The notes under the pieces were generated by a model that saw only the letters and a program-made list of their open reading frames with translations, had not been told where the DNA came from and did no database searches. A stretch of 64,000 bases of DNA from Methylomarinum sp964397365 (GTDB lineage Bacteria; Pseudomonadota; Gammaproteobacteria; Methylococcales; Methylomonadaceae), in NCBI GenBank assembly GCA_964397365.1, contig CAYNIU010000001.1, forward strand, positions 35,470 through 99,469, given 5' to 3'. Both the position numbers and the translations under genes were made by a program. This document shows positions 26,979 through 36,028 of the stretch, piece after piece (position 1 is the first letter of the stretch; every line of letters begins with the position of its first letter).

Positions 26979-28079
26979 ATGACAGCACAAACTGATTTTT
27001 CAAATATGGTATTCATTCGCGATTTTTTTCGTCGTTTTTTACCTAACTCACAAGCTGTTGTCTTGGCTGTTTTTCTTACAGTCGGTTCATTACTGATTTA
27101 TTTGTTGTCGGATTTATTAATGCCGGTTATTGCTTCCGTTATTCTGGCCTATTTGTTGGAAGGCCTGGTGCAGAAATCCGAAAGCAGAAAAATTCCCCGA
27201 CTACCCGCAGTATACTTAGTGTTTTCAGGATTTATGGCTTGTCTGGGATTTGTGCTATTTGTGTTGATGCCTATGGTGTCCGGACAGGCTGTACAATTGG
27301 TGCAAAATATCCCCAATATTGTTAAAAGCGCGCAGACAGAAATTATGCGTTTGCCGGTCATGTATCCGCAATTTATTACCGAAAGTAGAATTAAGGATAT
27401 TATGTTTTCTGTTCAGCAGGAGTTGATTAAATATGGACAGGAACTGATTTCCGGGTCAGCGGCATCAGTCATCGGTTTGGTAACAGCCGTTGTTTATCTT
27501 TTTTTGGTACCGATGATGGTATTTTTCTTTTTGAAAGATAAAAAAATTCTATTGAACTGGTTTGTTCAATTTTTACCAAGAGACCGGCATTTAACGGTAC
27601 GAGTTTGGCAAGAAGTTGATATTCAAATTGGTAATTATGTCAGAGGTAAATTTGTTGAGGTTTTTATTCTTTGGTTTGTCAGCTATATCACCTATTCTAC
27701 TTTAGGTTTGAATTACGCTATGTTACTGGCAGTTTTAATGGGCTTGTCTGTTGTTATTCCTTATGTGGGGGCTACTCTGGTAACATTTCCGGTACTTGCC
27801 ATTGCCTATATTCAATGGGGTTTAAGTAGCGATCAGTTTATGTATGTGGTTGTCGCTTATTCTATTATTCAGGCAATAGATGGAGTGGTTTTGGTGCCTT
27901 TGCTATTTTCTGAAGCCGTTAATTTGCATCCGATCGCAATAATTGTGGCAATATTATTTTTTGGCGGCTTGTGGGGGTTTTGGGGAGTGTTTTTTGCCAT
28001 TCCCTTGGCAACATTGGTTAAAGCTGTATTGAGCGCCTGGCCCAGAATTGATGATAAAACCCTGAAAACAGGGTATTAG
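26979..28079 (+). CDS. AI-2E/PerM family membrane transporter
   Basis: A 366-residue inner-membrane protein with about eight membrane segments: paired N-terminal helices, a long central soluble region (about 95-155), and C-terminal helices including AIDGVVLVPLLFSEAVNLHP and FFGGLWGFWGVFFAIPLA, which are typical of the AI-2E exporter family. Substrates vary across the family and cannot be read here. A 180-bp spacer precedes it, so it is probably its own unit. It converges with the PhoH gene. Confidence 0.9.
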   Translation: MTAQTDFSNMVFIRDFFRRFLPNSQAVVLAVFLTVGSLLIYLLSDLLMPVIASVILAYLLEGLVQKSESRKIPRLPAVYLVFSGFMACLGFVLFVLMPMVSGQAVQLVQNIPNIVKSAQTEIMRLPVMYPQFITESRIKDIMFSVQQELIKYGQELISGSAASVIGLVTAVVYLFLVPMMVFFFLKDKKILLNWFVQFLPRDRHLTVRVWQEVDIQIGNYVRGKFVEVFILWFVSYITYSTLGLNYAMLLAVLMGLSVVIPYVGATLVTFPVLAIAYIQWGLSSDQFMYVVVAYSIIQAIDGVVLVPLLFSEAVNLHPIAIIVAILFFGGLWGFWGVFFAIPLATLVKAVLSAWPRIDDKTLKTGY

Positions 28080-28114
28080 ATAGATGGGTAAGGAACAACT
28101 ATAATCGTCATTAC

Positions 28115-29530
28115 TTATAAAATTTCAGACGCATAGTCGGCCAATCGTGAGCGTTCACCCCGGCGCAGGGTAATATGAGCGCTGTTTTCCCAGGTTTTAA
28201 AGCGGTCAACAACATAGGTCAGACCCGAGCTGGTAGCGGTCAGGTAAGGGGTGTCAATCTGCGCAAGGTTACCGATACAGATGATTTTTGTACCCGGCCC
28301 GGCTCGTGTGATTAGCGTTTTCATTTGTTTCGGGGTTAAATTTTGTGCTTCGTCTATGATCAAATAGCGATTCAAAAAAGTGCGTCCCCGCATGAAATTC
28401 AGGGATCTGATTTTAACCCGGTTCATTAATACGTTTTGACTGGCGCCTTGTTCCCATTCGTCATTTCCTGAGCGGCTGCCTAACAGTTCCAGATTATCCA
28501 TTAAAGCGCCCATCCAGGGCGCCATTTTTTCTTCCTCTGTTCCCGGTAAAAAGCCAATATCTTCACCGACTGGCACTGTCTCCCGCGTCATAATGATTTC
28601 CTGATAAAGTTTGTGTTCCATTGTCATACTCAATCCGGCAGCAAGCGCCAGCAAGGTTTTTCCGGTACCGGCAGCACCAAGCAAGGTGACAAAATCCACC
28701 TCTGGATCCAATAATACATTCAGGGCAAAATTTTGTTCTCTGTTTTTGGCGGATATACCCCAGATATTGTTATGCTTGCTGCGGTAATCATGAGCCAGTT
28801 CTAAAACAGCTGTTTTGCCATCGCATGATCTGACAATGGCTTCAAAATTGGAATTTTTTTCAATGTAGAGGTATTGGTTGGGATACCACTCGGAAACCAA
28901 TGGTCCACTCAGTCTATAGTAGGTTCGGTTATTATCCAGCCAGGATTCCATTTTTGAGCCGTGTTCATCCCAGAAATTATCAGCCAGGGCCGTGGCACCA
29001 CTGTATAGCAGGTCAATATCCTCCAGTGTCTGGTCACTGTGATAATCTTCAGCATTTAATTCCAGTGCAGCGGCTTTAATACGCATATTGATGTCTTTGG
29101 AAACCAGAATAACCTTAATATCAGGATGTTCTTTTGTCAGAGCTTGTACAACGCCCAGTATGGAATTATCAGCAATATGACCGGGCATGCTTTCCGGTAA
29201 CAGATAGGTCAGTTTTTGAGTTTGAAAAAATAAGCGTCCATCAAATTTGGTTTCAGGATTGGGGTTGTGTTCAATAAGCGATAGCGGCAGGCCTTCATTA
29301 ATGGTTTTCTGGTTTGCCCCATGAATCAATTCATCCAGAAAACGACTGACCTGACGAACATTCCGAGATACTTCAGACAGTCCTCTTTTGGCGCGATCCA
29401 GTTCTTCCAGAACAATCATGGGAATAAAAATATTATGTTCCTGGAAATGAAAGATCGAGGTCGGATCGTGCATCAATACATTAGTATCCAGCACAAAGAG
29501 TTTTTTATTTGTGGATGATTGAATATTCAT
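28115..29530 (-). CDS. PIN-PhoH ATPase (PhoH2-like)
   Basis: A 471-residue fusion. The N-terminal PIN ribonuclease domain (FVLDTNVLMHDP, acidic EELDRAKRG, about 10-140) is joined to a C-terminal PhoH ATPase domain with Walker A LLGAAGTGKTLLAL, Walker B YLIIDEAQN and a terminal TLRRGERSRLADYA. PIN-PhoH proteins studied in mycobacteria unwind and cleave RNA. There is no vapB-like antitoxin beside it. It begins 17 bp downstream of the Bcp stop. Confidence 0.92.
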   Translation of the reverse strand: MNIQSSTNKKLFVLDTNVLMHDPTSIFHFQEHNIFIPMIVLEELDRAKRGLSEVSRNVRQVSRFLDELIHGANQKTINEGLPLSLIEHNPNPETKFDGRLFFQTQKLTYLLPESMPGHIADNSILGVVQALTKEHPDIKVILVSKDINMRIKAAALELNAEDYHSDQTLEDIDLLYSGATALADNFWDEHGSKMESWLDNNRTYYRLSGPLVSEWYPNQYLYIEKNSNFEAIVRSCDGKTAVLELAHDYRSKHNNIWGISAKNREQNFALNVLLDPEVDFVTLLGAAGTGKTLLALAAGLSMTMEHKLYQEIIMTRETVPVGEDIGFLPGTEEEKMAPWMGALMDNLELLGSRSGNDEWEQGASQNVLMNRVKIRSLNFMRGRTFLNRYLIIDEAQNLTPKQMKTLITRAGPGTKIICIGNLAQIDTPYLTATSSGLTYVVDRFKTWENSAHITLRRGERSRLADYASEIL

Positions 29531-29547
29531 GAGGATTTTTTATCCGT

Positions 29548-30018
29548 TTAGGATAGCTCCTGGAGTTTTTTTAATACTTCTTGTATGTGAATTTTTACCT
29601 TCACTTTACGCCATTCATAAATGAGGATACCCTGTTCGTCGATCAAGAAGGTACTGCGTTCAATACCTCTGACTTGTTTGCCATACATATTCTTCATTTT
29701 AATCACATCAAATAATTGACAGAGGGTTTCTTCTTTATCAGATAGCAGGTCGAAAGGAAATGCCTGCTTGCATTTAAAGCCTTCATGTACTTTGACGCTA
29801 TCTCTTGACGCGCCAAGGATAACCGTATTTAGAGCGTTAAATTTTTCGATATTATCACTAAAATCACGACCTTCCTGAGTACAACCGGGGGTATTGTCTC
29901 TGGGATAAAAGTAGAGAATGACTTTTTTACCCCGGTAATCCGAGAGTTTGATGGATTTGTCGCCGGTTGCAACGGCTTCAAAATCAGGTACGGTAGTATT
30001 AATGCTTACGGTGGACAT
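29548..30018 (-). CDS. bcp: Thioredoxin-dependent peroxiredoxin (Bcp/PrxQ family)
   Basis: A 156-residue peroxidase that reduces H2O2 and organic peroxides. The peroxidatic Cys46 is in DNTPGCTQEGRDF. The resolving Cys found five residues later in E. coli Bcp is replaced by Arg51. Other cysteines are Cys83 and Cys100, so this may be an atypical or 1-Cys member. The catalytic Arg is in GIERSTFLID. It lies 4 bp downstream of gcvR, the usual gcvR-bcp arrangement in gammaproteobacteria. Confidence 0.94.
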   Translation of the reverse strand: MSTVSINTTVPDFEAVATGDKSIKLSDYRGKKVILYFYPRDNTPGCTQEGRDFSDNIEKFNALNTVILGASRDSVKVHEGFKCKQAFPFDLLSDKEETLCQLFDVIKMKNMYGKQVRGIERSTFLIDEQGILIYEWRKVKVKIHIQEVLKKLQELS

Positions 30019-30022
30019 ATTG

Positions 30023-30547
30023 TTAACGTTTTATAGGTTCTAAAATGGCATCCAGATTCAGGTTGTCACAAAAATCCAGAAGTTCCTCCCGTAAAGAAAG
30101 TATACGAACATCAGACGGGATTGACAGAATAAATTTGGTTGAAAACACAGGACTTTGAAAATAGGGTGCCTGATAACGATTAGCACAGATTTCTTCAATG
30201 TGAACATTCTTGCCCAATATATAAGTAGTCAGGTCTTGTATGATGTCAGTACGAAACAAAGAAATTGTTTCCAGGGTATATGGAGTGCCTTCACAATTGG
30301 TTTTGATGATTTCCGGTCTTAATGTTTGCAGTTGAATATCGTGATGTACTTTCAGGTGACTCAGGACTGTTTCCAGTTTGGCTATTTGATTCCAGCTGCC
30401 TTCGGTTAACAAATAACAAGCTGAGACCAATGAAAGCTGTGAAGTTTTAAGTTCTATAATGCTGCATTCACAACTAGTGATTGTTGACAATATATCGGCA
30501 AGATAATTGTTGTTATTTTTACTTAAAATCGTTATCGCCAGTTGCAT
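30023..30547 (-). CDS. gcvR: GcvR-like ACT-domain regulator
   Basis: A 174-residue protein with two ACT-like domains. The first is at about 1-80 (LAITILSKNNNNYLADI...ACYLLTEGSW) and the second at about 90-170 (FRTDIIQDLTTYI...FILSIPSD). In E. coli GcvR binds glycine and GcvA to repress the glycine-cleavage operon. Adjacency to bcp supports the assignment. No gcvA or gcvTHP is in the window. Confidence 0.85.
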   Translation of the reverse strand: MQLAITILSKNNNNYLADILSTITSCECSIIELKTSQLSLVSACYLLTEGSWNQIAKLETVLSHLKVHHDIQLQTLRPEIIKTNCEGTPYTLETISLFRTDIIQDLTTYILGKNVHIEEICANRYQAPYFQSPVFSTKFILSIPSDVRILSLREELLDFCDNLNLDAILEPIKR

Positions 30548-30904
30548 AATATAATGGGCATATAAATCAAATCTTCACGTTGTATACAGAAACAAAACTT
30601 TACTTCACGTCTACAAGGTGTATGGTTATTTTAATCGCGCTCAGGTCTTCAGTTTAGTGCAAATCGGCCGAAAAAGATAACACTTATCTTCATCATAGAT
30701 CAAACCCGCTAGTGAGATGGTTGACGCTGATGAAGGCAGTATGAATGTTGCCATACCATGAAAGACTGACACAAATGTAAGCGAATTGTCGCGGTTATTT
30801 GGTATATGTTCTTGAGTATTTATATGGATTAAAACTATGCTGAATGGTAAGTTAAGTATCAATTAACTCCTAATACATTAACAGTTATCTGCTAGAGAAT
30901 AAAA
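30548..30904. other. Divergent spacer between gcvR and the SPOR gene
   Basis: A 357-bp AT-rich divergent promoter region. A 73-codon minus-strand frame (30641-30862) has no recognisable similarity and biased low complexity, so I do not call it. No clear operator is seen. Confidence 0.5.
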
Positions 30905-32350
30905 ATGGCTGAATCTTCCGACGAAAATAACAAACCTATACCGAATAAGTTAGCCGATGATCTGGATTCAATGCTGGATGAAACGGAGGCATCTATGGAA
31001 CAACAACCGGAGGAATTGATTGATGATGAAGATGCAATAGACCGGCTGTTGATGGACAATGCATTTGATAATGCTGATGAGGAAGTTGATGAGTTTGCCG
31101 AGATTGATGAATTGATTGATGAAACCTTTGATCATTCAGATAATCGACCGGTTGATGACGGTACAGATATTGTGGATGAATTTGCCGACGATGATGATTT
31201 AGTGGTTATGGCGGATACTCATGAACCCCAGGATAAGATTGACAATACCCCTGAAGTAGATGAATTTGCCGGTATTGATGATACGTTGACAAACGACGAG
31301 GTGGAATTGAAAAAATCCGCTGAACTGTTTCAGGAGGAAATGGAGGAAGTCAATAAGGGACAGACAAATGAACAGGACTTGTCTGATGATTTTGATATTT
31401 CTGCTGATGAACCTGATTTTGATCCTGAGTCTGAGCCGCCCGCAGAAACAACATCCGTTGACAAATCGTCAGAAGTTGATAGTGCAGATCATTCTGATGA
31501 TAAGCAAAATGAAAGTGCGATAACTGAATTATATGCCCAACTCGCGTCTATAAAGGATGAGCAAGTCGCTATGGTGCGGCAAATTGCTGAGGTAGGCCGT
31601 AAAGATAATTCGGCGGCTCTTGTTGATGAACTGGAAGGCTTGCAAGGTGAACAGAAAAAATTAAAGCATAAATTGAACACAGTTGAAAACAAAAAACCGG
31701 TTATTGCTTATGCTGCATTAGCTGTAGCCGTTTTTGCCTTATTATTGGGCGGTGGATTAGGGGTGGTCGGCTTTGGGGCGGATTCCAAAGTGACCGAACT
31801 GACAGATTCGATGGTTGATATTGAAGAGAGTCTGGAAATTCTGACTGAAGAGAATGTCATTGAAAAGATTAAGGTCTTGAGTCATCGTCTTGACAAGATG
31901 GCGTCTGATGTTGCAGAAAATTCTACCCGACTGACGTCAATGAAAAAAGCAGTAGAAGTTTTATCGAATCAGTCTGAAACTAAAAGTCTTAGTCAGCAGC
32001 TGGCGCAATTGGACAATGAAAGTATGCAAATCGGAACGGCTATTGAGTCATTACAGCTACAGATTGATGCGCTGGAAAATAAAAAAAAGGGAGTGCGAAG
32101 AAAAGCCGTCATTAAGAAAAAATGGGTGGTTAATCTGATTTCCTTTAAGCAGGAATGGTATGCAAAAAGAAAAGCCGCCGAATTTGAAAAAAAAGGAATT
32201 CCGGTTGAAGTTACGAAAGTCGTTATCAAAGGGAAAACCTGGTACAGATTGAGAGTTAAAGGGTTTAACAGCAAATACGAAGCGGCGGCTTATGCCGCTA
32301 AAGTTAAGAAATCTTTAAATTTAACCTCAGTCTGGGTCACAACGGGGTAG
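30905..32350 (+). CDS. SPOR-domain membrane protein with acidic N-terminal repeats
   Basis: A 481-residue protein. The first about 200 residues are strongly acidic and contain three VDEFA-type repeats (VDEFAEIDE, VDEFADDDD, VDEFAGIDD). A coiled coil precedes one membrane segment (about 267-290, IAYAALAVAVFALLLGGGLG). A periplasmic coiled coil (about 295-390) and a C-terminal SPOR domain (about 405-481: WVVNLISFKQEWYAKRKA, WYRLRVKGF) follow. SPOR domains bind denuded septal or polar peptidoglycan, so the protein may anchor a cytoplasmic acidic scaffold at a pole or septum. It heads a one-strand cluster with signalling genes. Confidence 0.88.
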   Translation: MAESSDENNKPIPNKLADDLDSMLDETEASMEQQPEELIDDEDAIDRLLMDNAFDNADEEVDEFAEIDELIDETFDHSDNRPVDDGTDIVDEFADDDDLVVMADTHEPQDKIDNTPEVDEFAGIDDTLTNDEVELKKSAELFQEEMEEVNKGQTNEQDLSDDFDISADEPDFDPESEPPAETTSVDKSSEVDSADHSDDKQNESAITELYAQLASIKDEQVAMVRQIAEVGRKDNSAALVDELEGLQGEQKKLKHKLNTVENKKPVIAYAALAVAVFALLLGGGLGVVGFGADSKVTELTDSMVDIEESLEILTEENVIEKIKVLSHRLDKMASDVAENSTRLTSMKKAVEVLSNQSETKSLSQQLAQLDNESMQIGTAIESLQLQIDALENKKKGVRRKAVIKKKWVVNLISFKQEWYAKRKAAEFEKKGIPVEVTKVVIKGKTWYRLRVKGFNSKYEAAAYAAKVKKSLNLTSVWVTTG

Positions 32351-32487
32351 GCGTGTTTTTAGAAAAAGCATTAAACCTGATGGTTATTATGGTTTCTTGT
32401 GTTAAAAGTAGAACCGGTTCACAAAATATTCCCATAAAAGGAGAAAATTTCAGCTATTGTTAAGGAATCGTTAATGAGGATATGGGT

Positions 32488-33177
32488 ATGGCCAATGTTT
32501 GTTTGTTGATTGATGATCAATTGGACGATAGCTTGAAATCAAGGCATTTTTTGCAATCAATAACGGTTTTTTTCGATTGCCGTGAACATGATGAGCTTGA
32601 AAAGCTTGTGTATAAAGTTACAAGAGAACCCGGTAACTTGGAAAATCATTTGCAGCGTATATATTTCTGTTACCGCAACAGCAAATCTGAGCAATTATAT
32701 GCATCATTAGTTGATTTGCTGACAATTCTTGCGGGTAAAGGGAAGGCTCTTTCCCGGCGTATTATTCACAGCGTCAGCTCAATAATTGACAAGGAGCAAT
32801 GGATGGCATTGCAAAAATATCTGACCACTGGTGACGTGGCAATGCTGCCTCATAGTCAATTTAGCATATTGAATCCTTGCTTATTAGGGGTCGTTCATTT
32901 AGTGACTGAAGGTGAAAATACAGTAGTACACTATGATTATTTAACACTGGCTCACGACTATATTGAATATAGCCAGCTGGGTTCGGCTATTGCTGTGCTT
33001 GAACAAGGAATCTCTGAAGATCCTGATGGAATAGAAGGACAAAAACTGTTGCTGGAACTTTATAAATCCACCGGCGAAGTCAGTCGCTTCAGAGTCATGT
33101 ATCAATCTGTCAACAAACACATTCTGATTGATGAATGGCAACAACTGGATGATTATTTTAATAGCCGGGTATTATGA
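32488..33177 (+). CDS. Helical-repeat (TPR/FimV-like) protein of unknown function
   Basis: A soluble, mostly helical protein of 229 residues from the ATG at 32488, which has GAGGA 7 nt upstream; the ATG at 32482 is too close to it. The C-terminal part (about 150-215: LAHDYIEYSQLGSAIAVLEQG, GIEGQKLLLELYKSTGE) looks like a TPR pair and is reminiscent of FimV-type C-terminal helices. It overlaps the next gene by 4 bp (ATGA). I do not recognise the N-terminal part. It is perhaps an adaptor for the cluster. Confidence 0.75.
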   Translation: MANVCLLIDDQLDDSLKSRHFLQSITVFFDCREHDELEKLVYKVTREPGNLENHLQRIYFCYRNSKSEQLYASLVDLLTILAGKGKALSRRIIHSVSSIIDKEQWMALQKYLTTGDVAMLPHSQFSILNPCLLGVVHLVTEGENTVVHYDYLTLAHDYIEYSQLGSAIAVLEQGISEDPDGIEGQKLLLELYKSTGEVSRFRVMYQSVNKHILIDEWQQLDDYFNSRVL

Positions 33178-34373
33178 AACATAAAGGGAAAAACCCATTG
33201 AAGGTCGCTTTGCATGGGATGAGCGAACGGCAATATAAAATGATGGAATTGTTTTTGCAGGGGCCTTGTAAAGGAGCAGCTGTAGTCGTGGAAGTTGCCG
33301 ATGCAGATATTGATATTATTGATGCTGATTTTGCGACAGCAAAAGATATTTTCGATGAGCGCCAGAAAAATGCTCCAAAGAGACCTGTTATTGGTATGTC
33401 TTTAGAGCATATAAAGCTTGAAAATATTATCTTTTTGAAAAAGCCGGTGACTAAAGAAGGCATGTTGGCCGCTCTGGATTTAGGACGGGAATTAACTGAA
33501 ATTGACGAGCAGTCTCAAAACTATCGGGAAACCATAACATCGGATAAAACAACTAAACCAATCGCAGAAAAAACTGTACCGGCCGCAATTCAGGAAAAAA
33601 AACCGGTTGATACAGAAGAGCAACAAAAAACGGCCAAGCATAAAGCTTCTCTGCAATTTAATGAAGGTGGATTTTCTGCATTTATCGGCATTCTTCCTGA
33701 TATTGACTTTGATAATAGACAGCAAATGCTGGCAGCCAGTTATGACCCCAAAAAATATTTTCAGGGCTATGTCAGTTCGGCATTTAAAGTAGCGGCTGAA
33801 AAAGGCCGGATTTTACAATTAAACTCCAGTTGGAAACCACTGTTGATTTTTCCGCAAACTTGTGAAGTCTGGGTGGATGCTGATGACCAACAATTAAGAG
33901 CATTTGCTGGATTGATTATAAATAGAGCGGCAAAAAACAGCTTGTCATTGACGGCAGTTAATTTAAAGACAACGACAGTCAAACAATCCCTTGATAGATT
34001 CAATAGTATGGATGCGTTGATGTGGAAACTGGCTATTTGGACTTCAAAAGGGCGTTATCCCGTTACTATTGATATTGACAGGCCGCTTTATCTCAAGAGA
34101 TGGCCGGATTTTACCCGTTTGGTTATCACGCCTCACGCTTTACGTATTGCCGCATTACTGATCAAAGAGCCCCGGACATTATTAAATACGGCTGAAATTT
34201 TAAAAATTAAATTACAGTATGTTTTTGTTTTTATCAGTGCTTGTCATGCGCTGGGGTGGGTGGATCAGCCTGACTGCCAAATCGGATCGTTAATTGTCTC
34301 AACTGAAATTAAAACGAATAAATCCAGCGGATTGTTCAGGAAAATATTGGGTAAATTAAGAGCTTCAAAATAA
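33174..34373 (+). CDS. Unknown protein with pseudo-receiver-like N terminus
   Basis: A 399-residue protein not matched to a named family. Residues about 8-105 follow a receiver-like pattern: LKVALHGM, DIDIIDADF in the phosphoacceptor strand, VIGMS at the Ser/Thr strand and FLKKPVTKEGMLAALD with the conserved Lys-Pro. A charged linker (about 110-160) is followed by a C-terminal domain. Its final part (about 310-370: TPHALRIAALLIKEPRTLLNTAEI) looks like a winged helix. It lies between the TPR-like gene and the GTPase, so it may be a response-regulator-type input or effector. Function unknown. Confidence 0.7.
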   Translation: MKHKGKNPLKVALHGMSERQYKMMELFLQGPCKGAAVVVEVADADIDIIDADFATAKDIFDERQKNAPKRPVIGMSLEHIKLENIIFLKKPVTKEGMLAALDLGRELTEIDEQSQNYRETITSDKTTKPIAEKTVPAAIQEKKPVDTEEQQKTAKHKASLQFNEGGFSAFIGILPDIDFDNRQQMLAASYDPKKYFQGYVSSAFKVAAEKGRILQLNSSWKPLLIFPQTCEVWVDADDQQLRAFAGLIINRAAKNSLSLTAVNLKTTTVKQSLDRFNSMDALMWKLAIWTSKGRYPVTIDIDRPLYLKRWPDFTRLVITPHALRIAALLIKEPRTLLNTAEILKIKLQYVFVFISACHALGWVDQPDCQIGSLIVSTEIKTNKSSGLFRKILGKLRASK

Positions 34374-34388
34374 TCTATACGCATTGAA

Positions 34389-34928
34389 ATGAGTCAATAC
34401 AAAATTATTTTTGCAGGACCTGTCGGCGCGGGTAAAACCACAGCAATCCAATCCATTAGTGATGTTCTGCCAGTAAAAACAGATGCTGCGGCAAGTGATA
34501 TGACTAAAAGCCGGAAATCAACCACCACAGTCGCTATGGATTATGGGGTAATGAATCTGGATGATGGTGAGAAAATTCATCTATATGGTACGCCAGGTCA
34601 AGAGCGTTTTGATTTTATGTGGGATATTTTAACCACTGGCGGGATTGGTCTGATTCTATTACTGGATAATACGCGTACTGACCCGTTTCAGGACATGAAA
34701 TTTTTTCTCGATTCATTCAGTCAATTTATCAATAAAACCAGTGTGGCCATTGGAATAACGCAGATGGATTTGAGCAATAAACCCAGCATTGAAGATTACC
34801 ATGAAAAATTACAAGGGTTGGATTTGAAACCTCCGATTTTTTCCGTTGATGCCCGGCAAAGAAATGATGTATCGGTACTGGTGCAGGCCTTGCTGTATTC
34901 AATAGACCCAGGAATAGAAGGGGAATGA
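34389..34928 (+). CDS. Ras-like small GTPase (COG2229/Srp-type)
   Basis: A 179-residue GTPase. The P-loop is FAGPVGAGKTT (about 9-19), the G2 Thr region is STTTVAMDYG, G3 is YGTPGQERF (as in COG2229, where the usual Asp is Gly), G4 is ITQMD in place of NKxD, and G5 is SVDAR. Prokaryotic members work with roadblock proteins, as MglA works with MglB. Two roadblock-type proteins follow immediately, so this is probably a nucleotide-switch controlling motility or polarity. It has no membrane anchor. Confidence 0.9.
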   Translation: MSQYKIIFAGPVGAGKTTAIQSISDVLPVKTDAAASDMTKSRKSTTTVAMDYGVMNLDDGEKIHLYGTPGQERFDFMWDILTTGGIGLILLLDNTRTDPFQDMKFFLDSFSQFINKTSVAIGITQMDLSNKPSIEDYHEKLQGLDLKPPIFSVDARQRNDVSVLVQALLYSIDPGIEGE

Positions 34929-34929
34929 G

Positions 34930-35580
34930 GTGAGTAGCTTGAAACTGACTGAAGGAGTGTTTTTATATCCTACTGCTTCCGGCGCGTATTATGCGATTTC
35001 TGCAAGCGAAGACGACAGAACCAGAAGGTTTTTACAAAAGTTATTGCAGCAACCTATGACCCCTGAATTGTCCATTCAGCAATTGAAGAGGTTGACCGAA
35101 ATGGATGATGAAGAAAAGGTCTTGGAATTGCTGAATCACTGCCAAAAACTGGGATGGCTTCAAGGGGTGAAAGAGGCAATCAATGCACCGCAAGGTACAT
35201 TGGAAGAAATACTACCGGACTTATTGCAACAGATTTCTGAAAGTGGAAAAGTTTTGTTAGCTGATGATCAGGGTTTTTATCTGGCCTGTACTGGATTTGC
35301 TCATGAGACTGCAGAAGAATTGTCGGCATTAACTGCTGAAATTGCAACAGTACATAAGCGGCGGTCAGGTCTGTTAATGAATAATTTAGGTTTGGCTACT
35401 CATGCTTGGGCGATTGTTGATGCTTTTGGGAATAGTCAGATTGGATTTTGGCCGGTTTTTATTGGCAAAAATCGGTTTGTCATTGCTATTTCAGGGATTC
35501 CTCATTTTAATCAAGCAGGCTTTGTGGAGTTGATATGGGCATTAAGTATTCGTTATTCTAAATCAGCCTCTAAAAATTGA
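34930..35580 (+). CDS. Winged-helix plus roadblock-like protein
   Basis: A 216-residue protein with a GTG start directly after the GTPase stop. The N-terminal about 90 residues (MTPELSIQQLKRLTEMDDEEKVLELL) look like a winged helix. The C-terminal half (about 95-210: ILPDLLQQISESGKVLLADDQGFYLACTGFAHE) follows the roadblock/LC7 alternation of strand and helix. It may be a regulator or GAP-like partner of the GTPase. The assignment is from fold pattern and position, not from strong motifs. Confidence 0.7.
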   Translation: MSSLKLTEGVFLYPTASGAYYAISASEDDRTRRFLQKLLQQPMTPELSIQQLKRLTEMDDEEKVLELLNHCQKLGWLQGVKEAINAPQGTLEEILPDLLQQISESGKVLLADDQGFYLACTGFAHETAEELSALTAEIATVHKRRSGLLMNNLGLATHAWAIVDAFGNSQIGFWPVFIGKNRFVIAISGIPHFNQAGFVELIWALSIRYSKSASKN

Positions 35581-35635
35581 TTCTGAGTGCTGTAGATATT
35601 TTAAAAATATAGAGTAATTTAAGAGGATAAAAAAT

Positions 35636-35998
35636 ATGAGAGCAGATATGTTGACATCTGTTTTAAGTGAGTTGAATGGGACTTCAGCTGATATTGAAGC
35701 TTCAGGCGTTATTTCTACAGATGGACTCATGATGGCATCGGTTTTGCCCGCAGGCCTGGATGAAGACAGGGTTGGCGCCATGAGCGCGGCCATGTTGTCA
35801 CTAGGAGACAGAACCGCCCAGGAATTAAATCGCGGTGGACTGGAGCAGGTGTTGATTAAAGGTGACAATGGTTATGTTTTGATGACCTATGCAGGTGAAG
35901 AAGCGGTTTTGACGGTGATGGCAAAATCCAATGCCAAACTGGGGCTTATTTTTTTGGATGTGAAACGAGCCGCTGAAAGTATTGCCGAGTTGCTTTAG
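35636..35998 (+). CDS. Roadblock/LC7-domain protein
   Basis: A 120-residue single roadblock domain: LTSVLSELNGTSADIEASGVISTDGLMMAS, MSAAMLSLGDRTAQELNRG and a C-terminal LIFLDVKRAAESIAEL helix. Roadblock dimers regulate small GTPases, for example MglB as GAP for MglA. AAGAGGA lies upstream of the start. It is the second roadblock-type gene beside the GTPase. Confidence 0.9.
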   Translation: MRADMLTSVLSELNGTSADIEASGVISTDGLMMASVLPAGLDEDRVGAMSAAMLSLGDRTAQELNRGGLEQVLIKGDNGYVLMTYAGEEAVLTVMAKSNAKLGLIFLDVKRAAESIAELL

Positions 35999-36028
35999 TC
36001 AATAAATATTTCCTGAAGAGAATACATC

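Noticed and set aside
30641..30862. 73-codon minus-strand frame upstream of the SPOR gene
   Set aside because: No ribosome-binding site or family motif, and it lies in a divergent promoter region.
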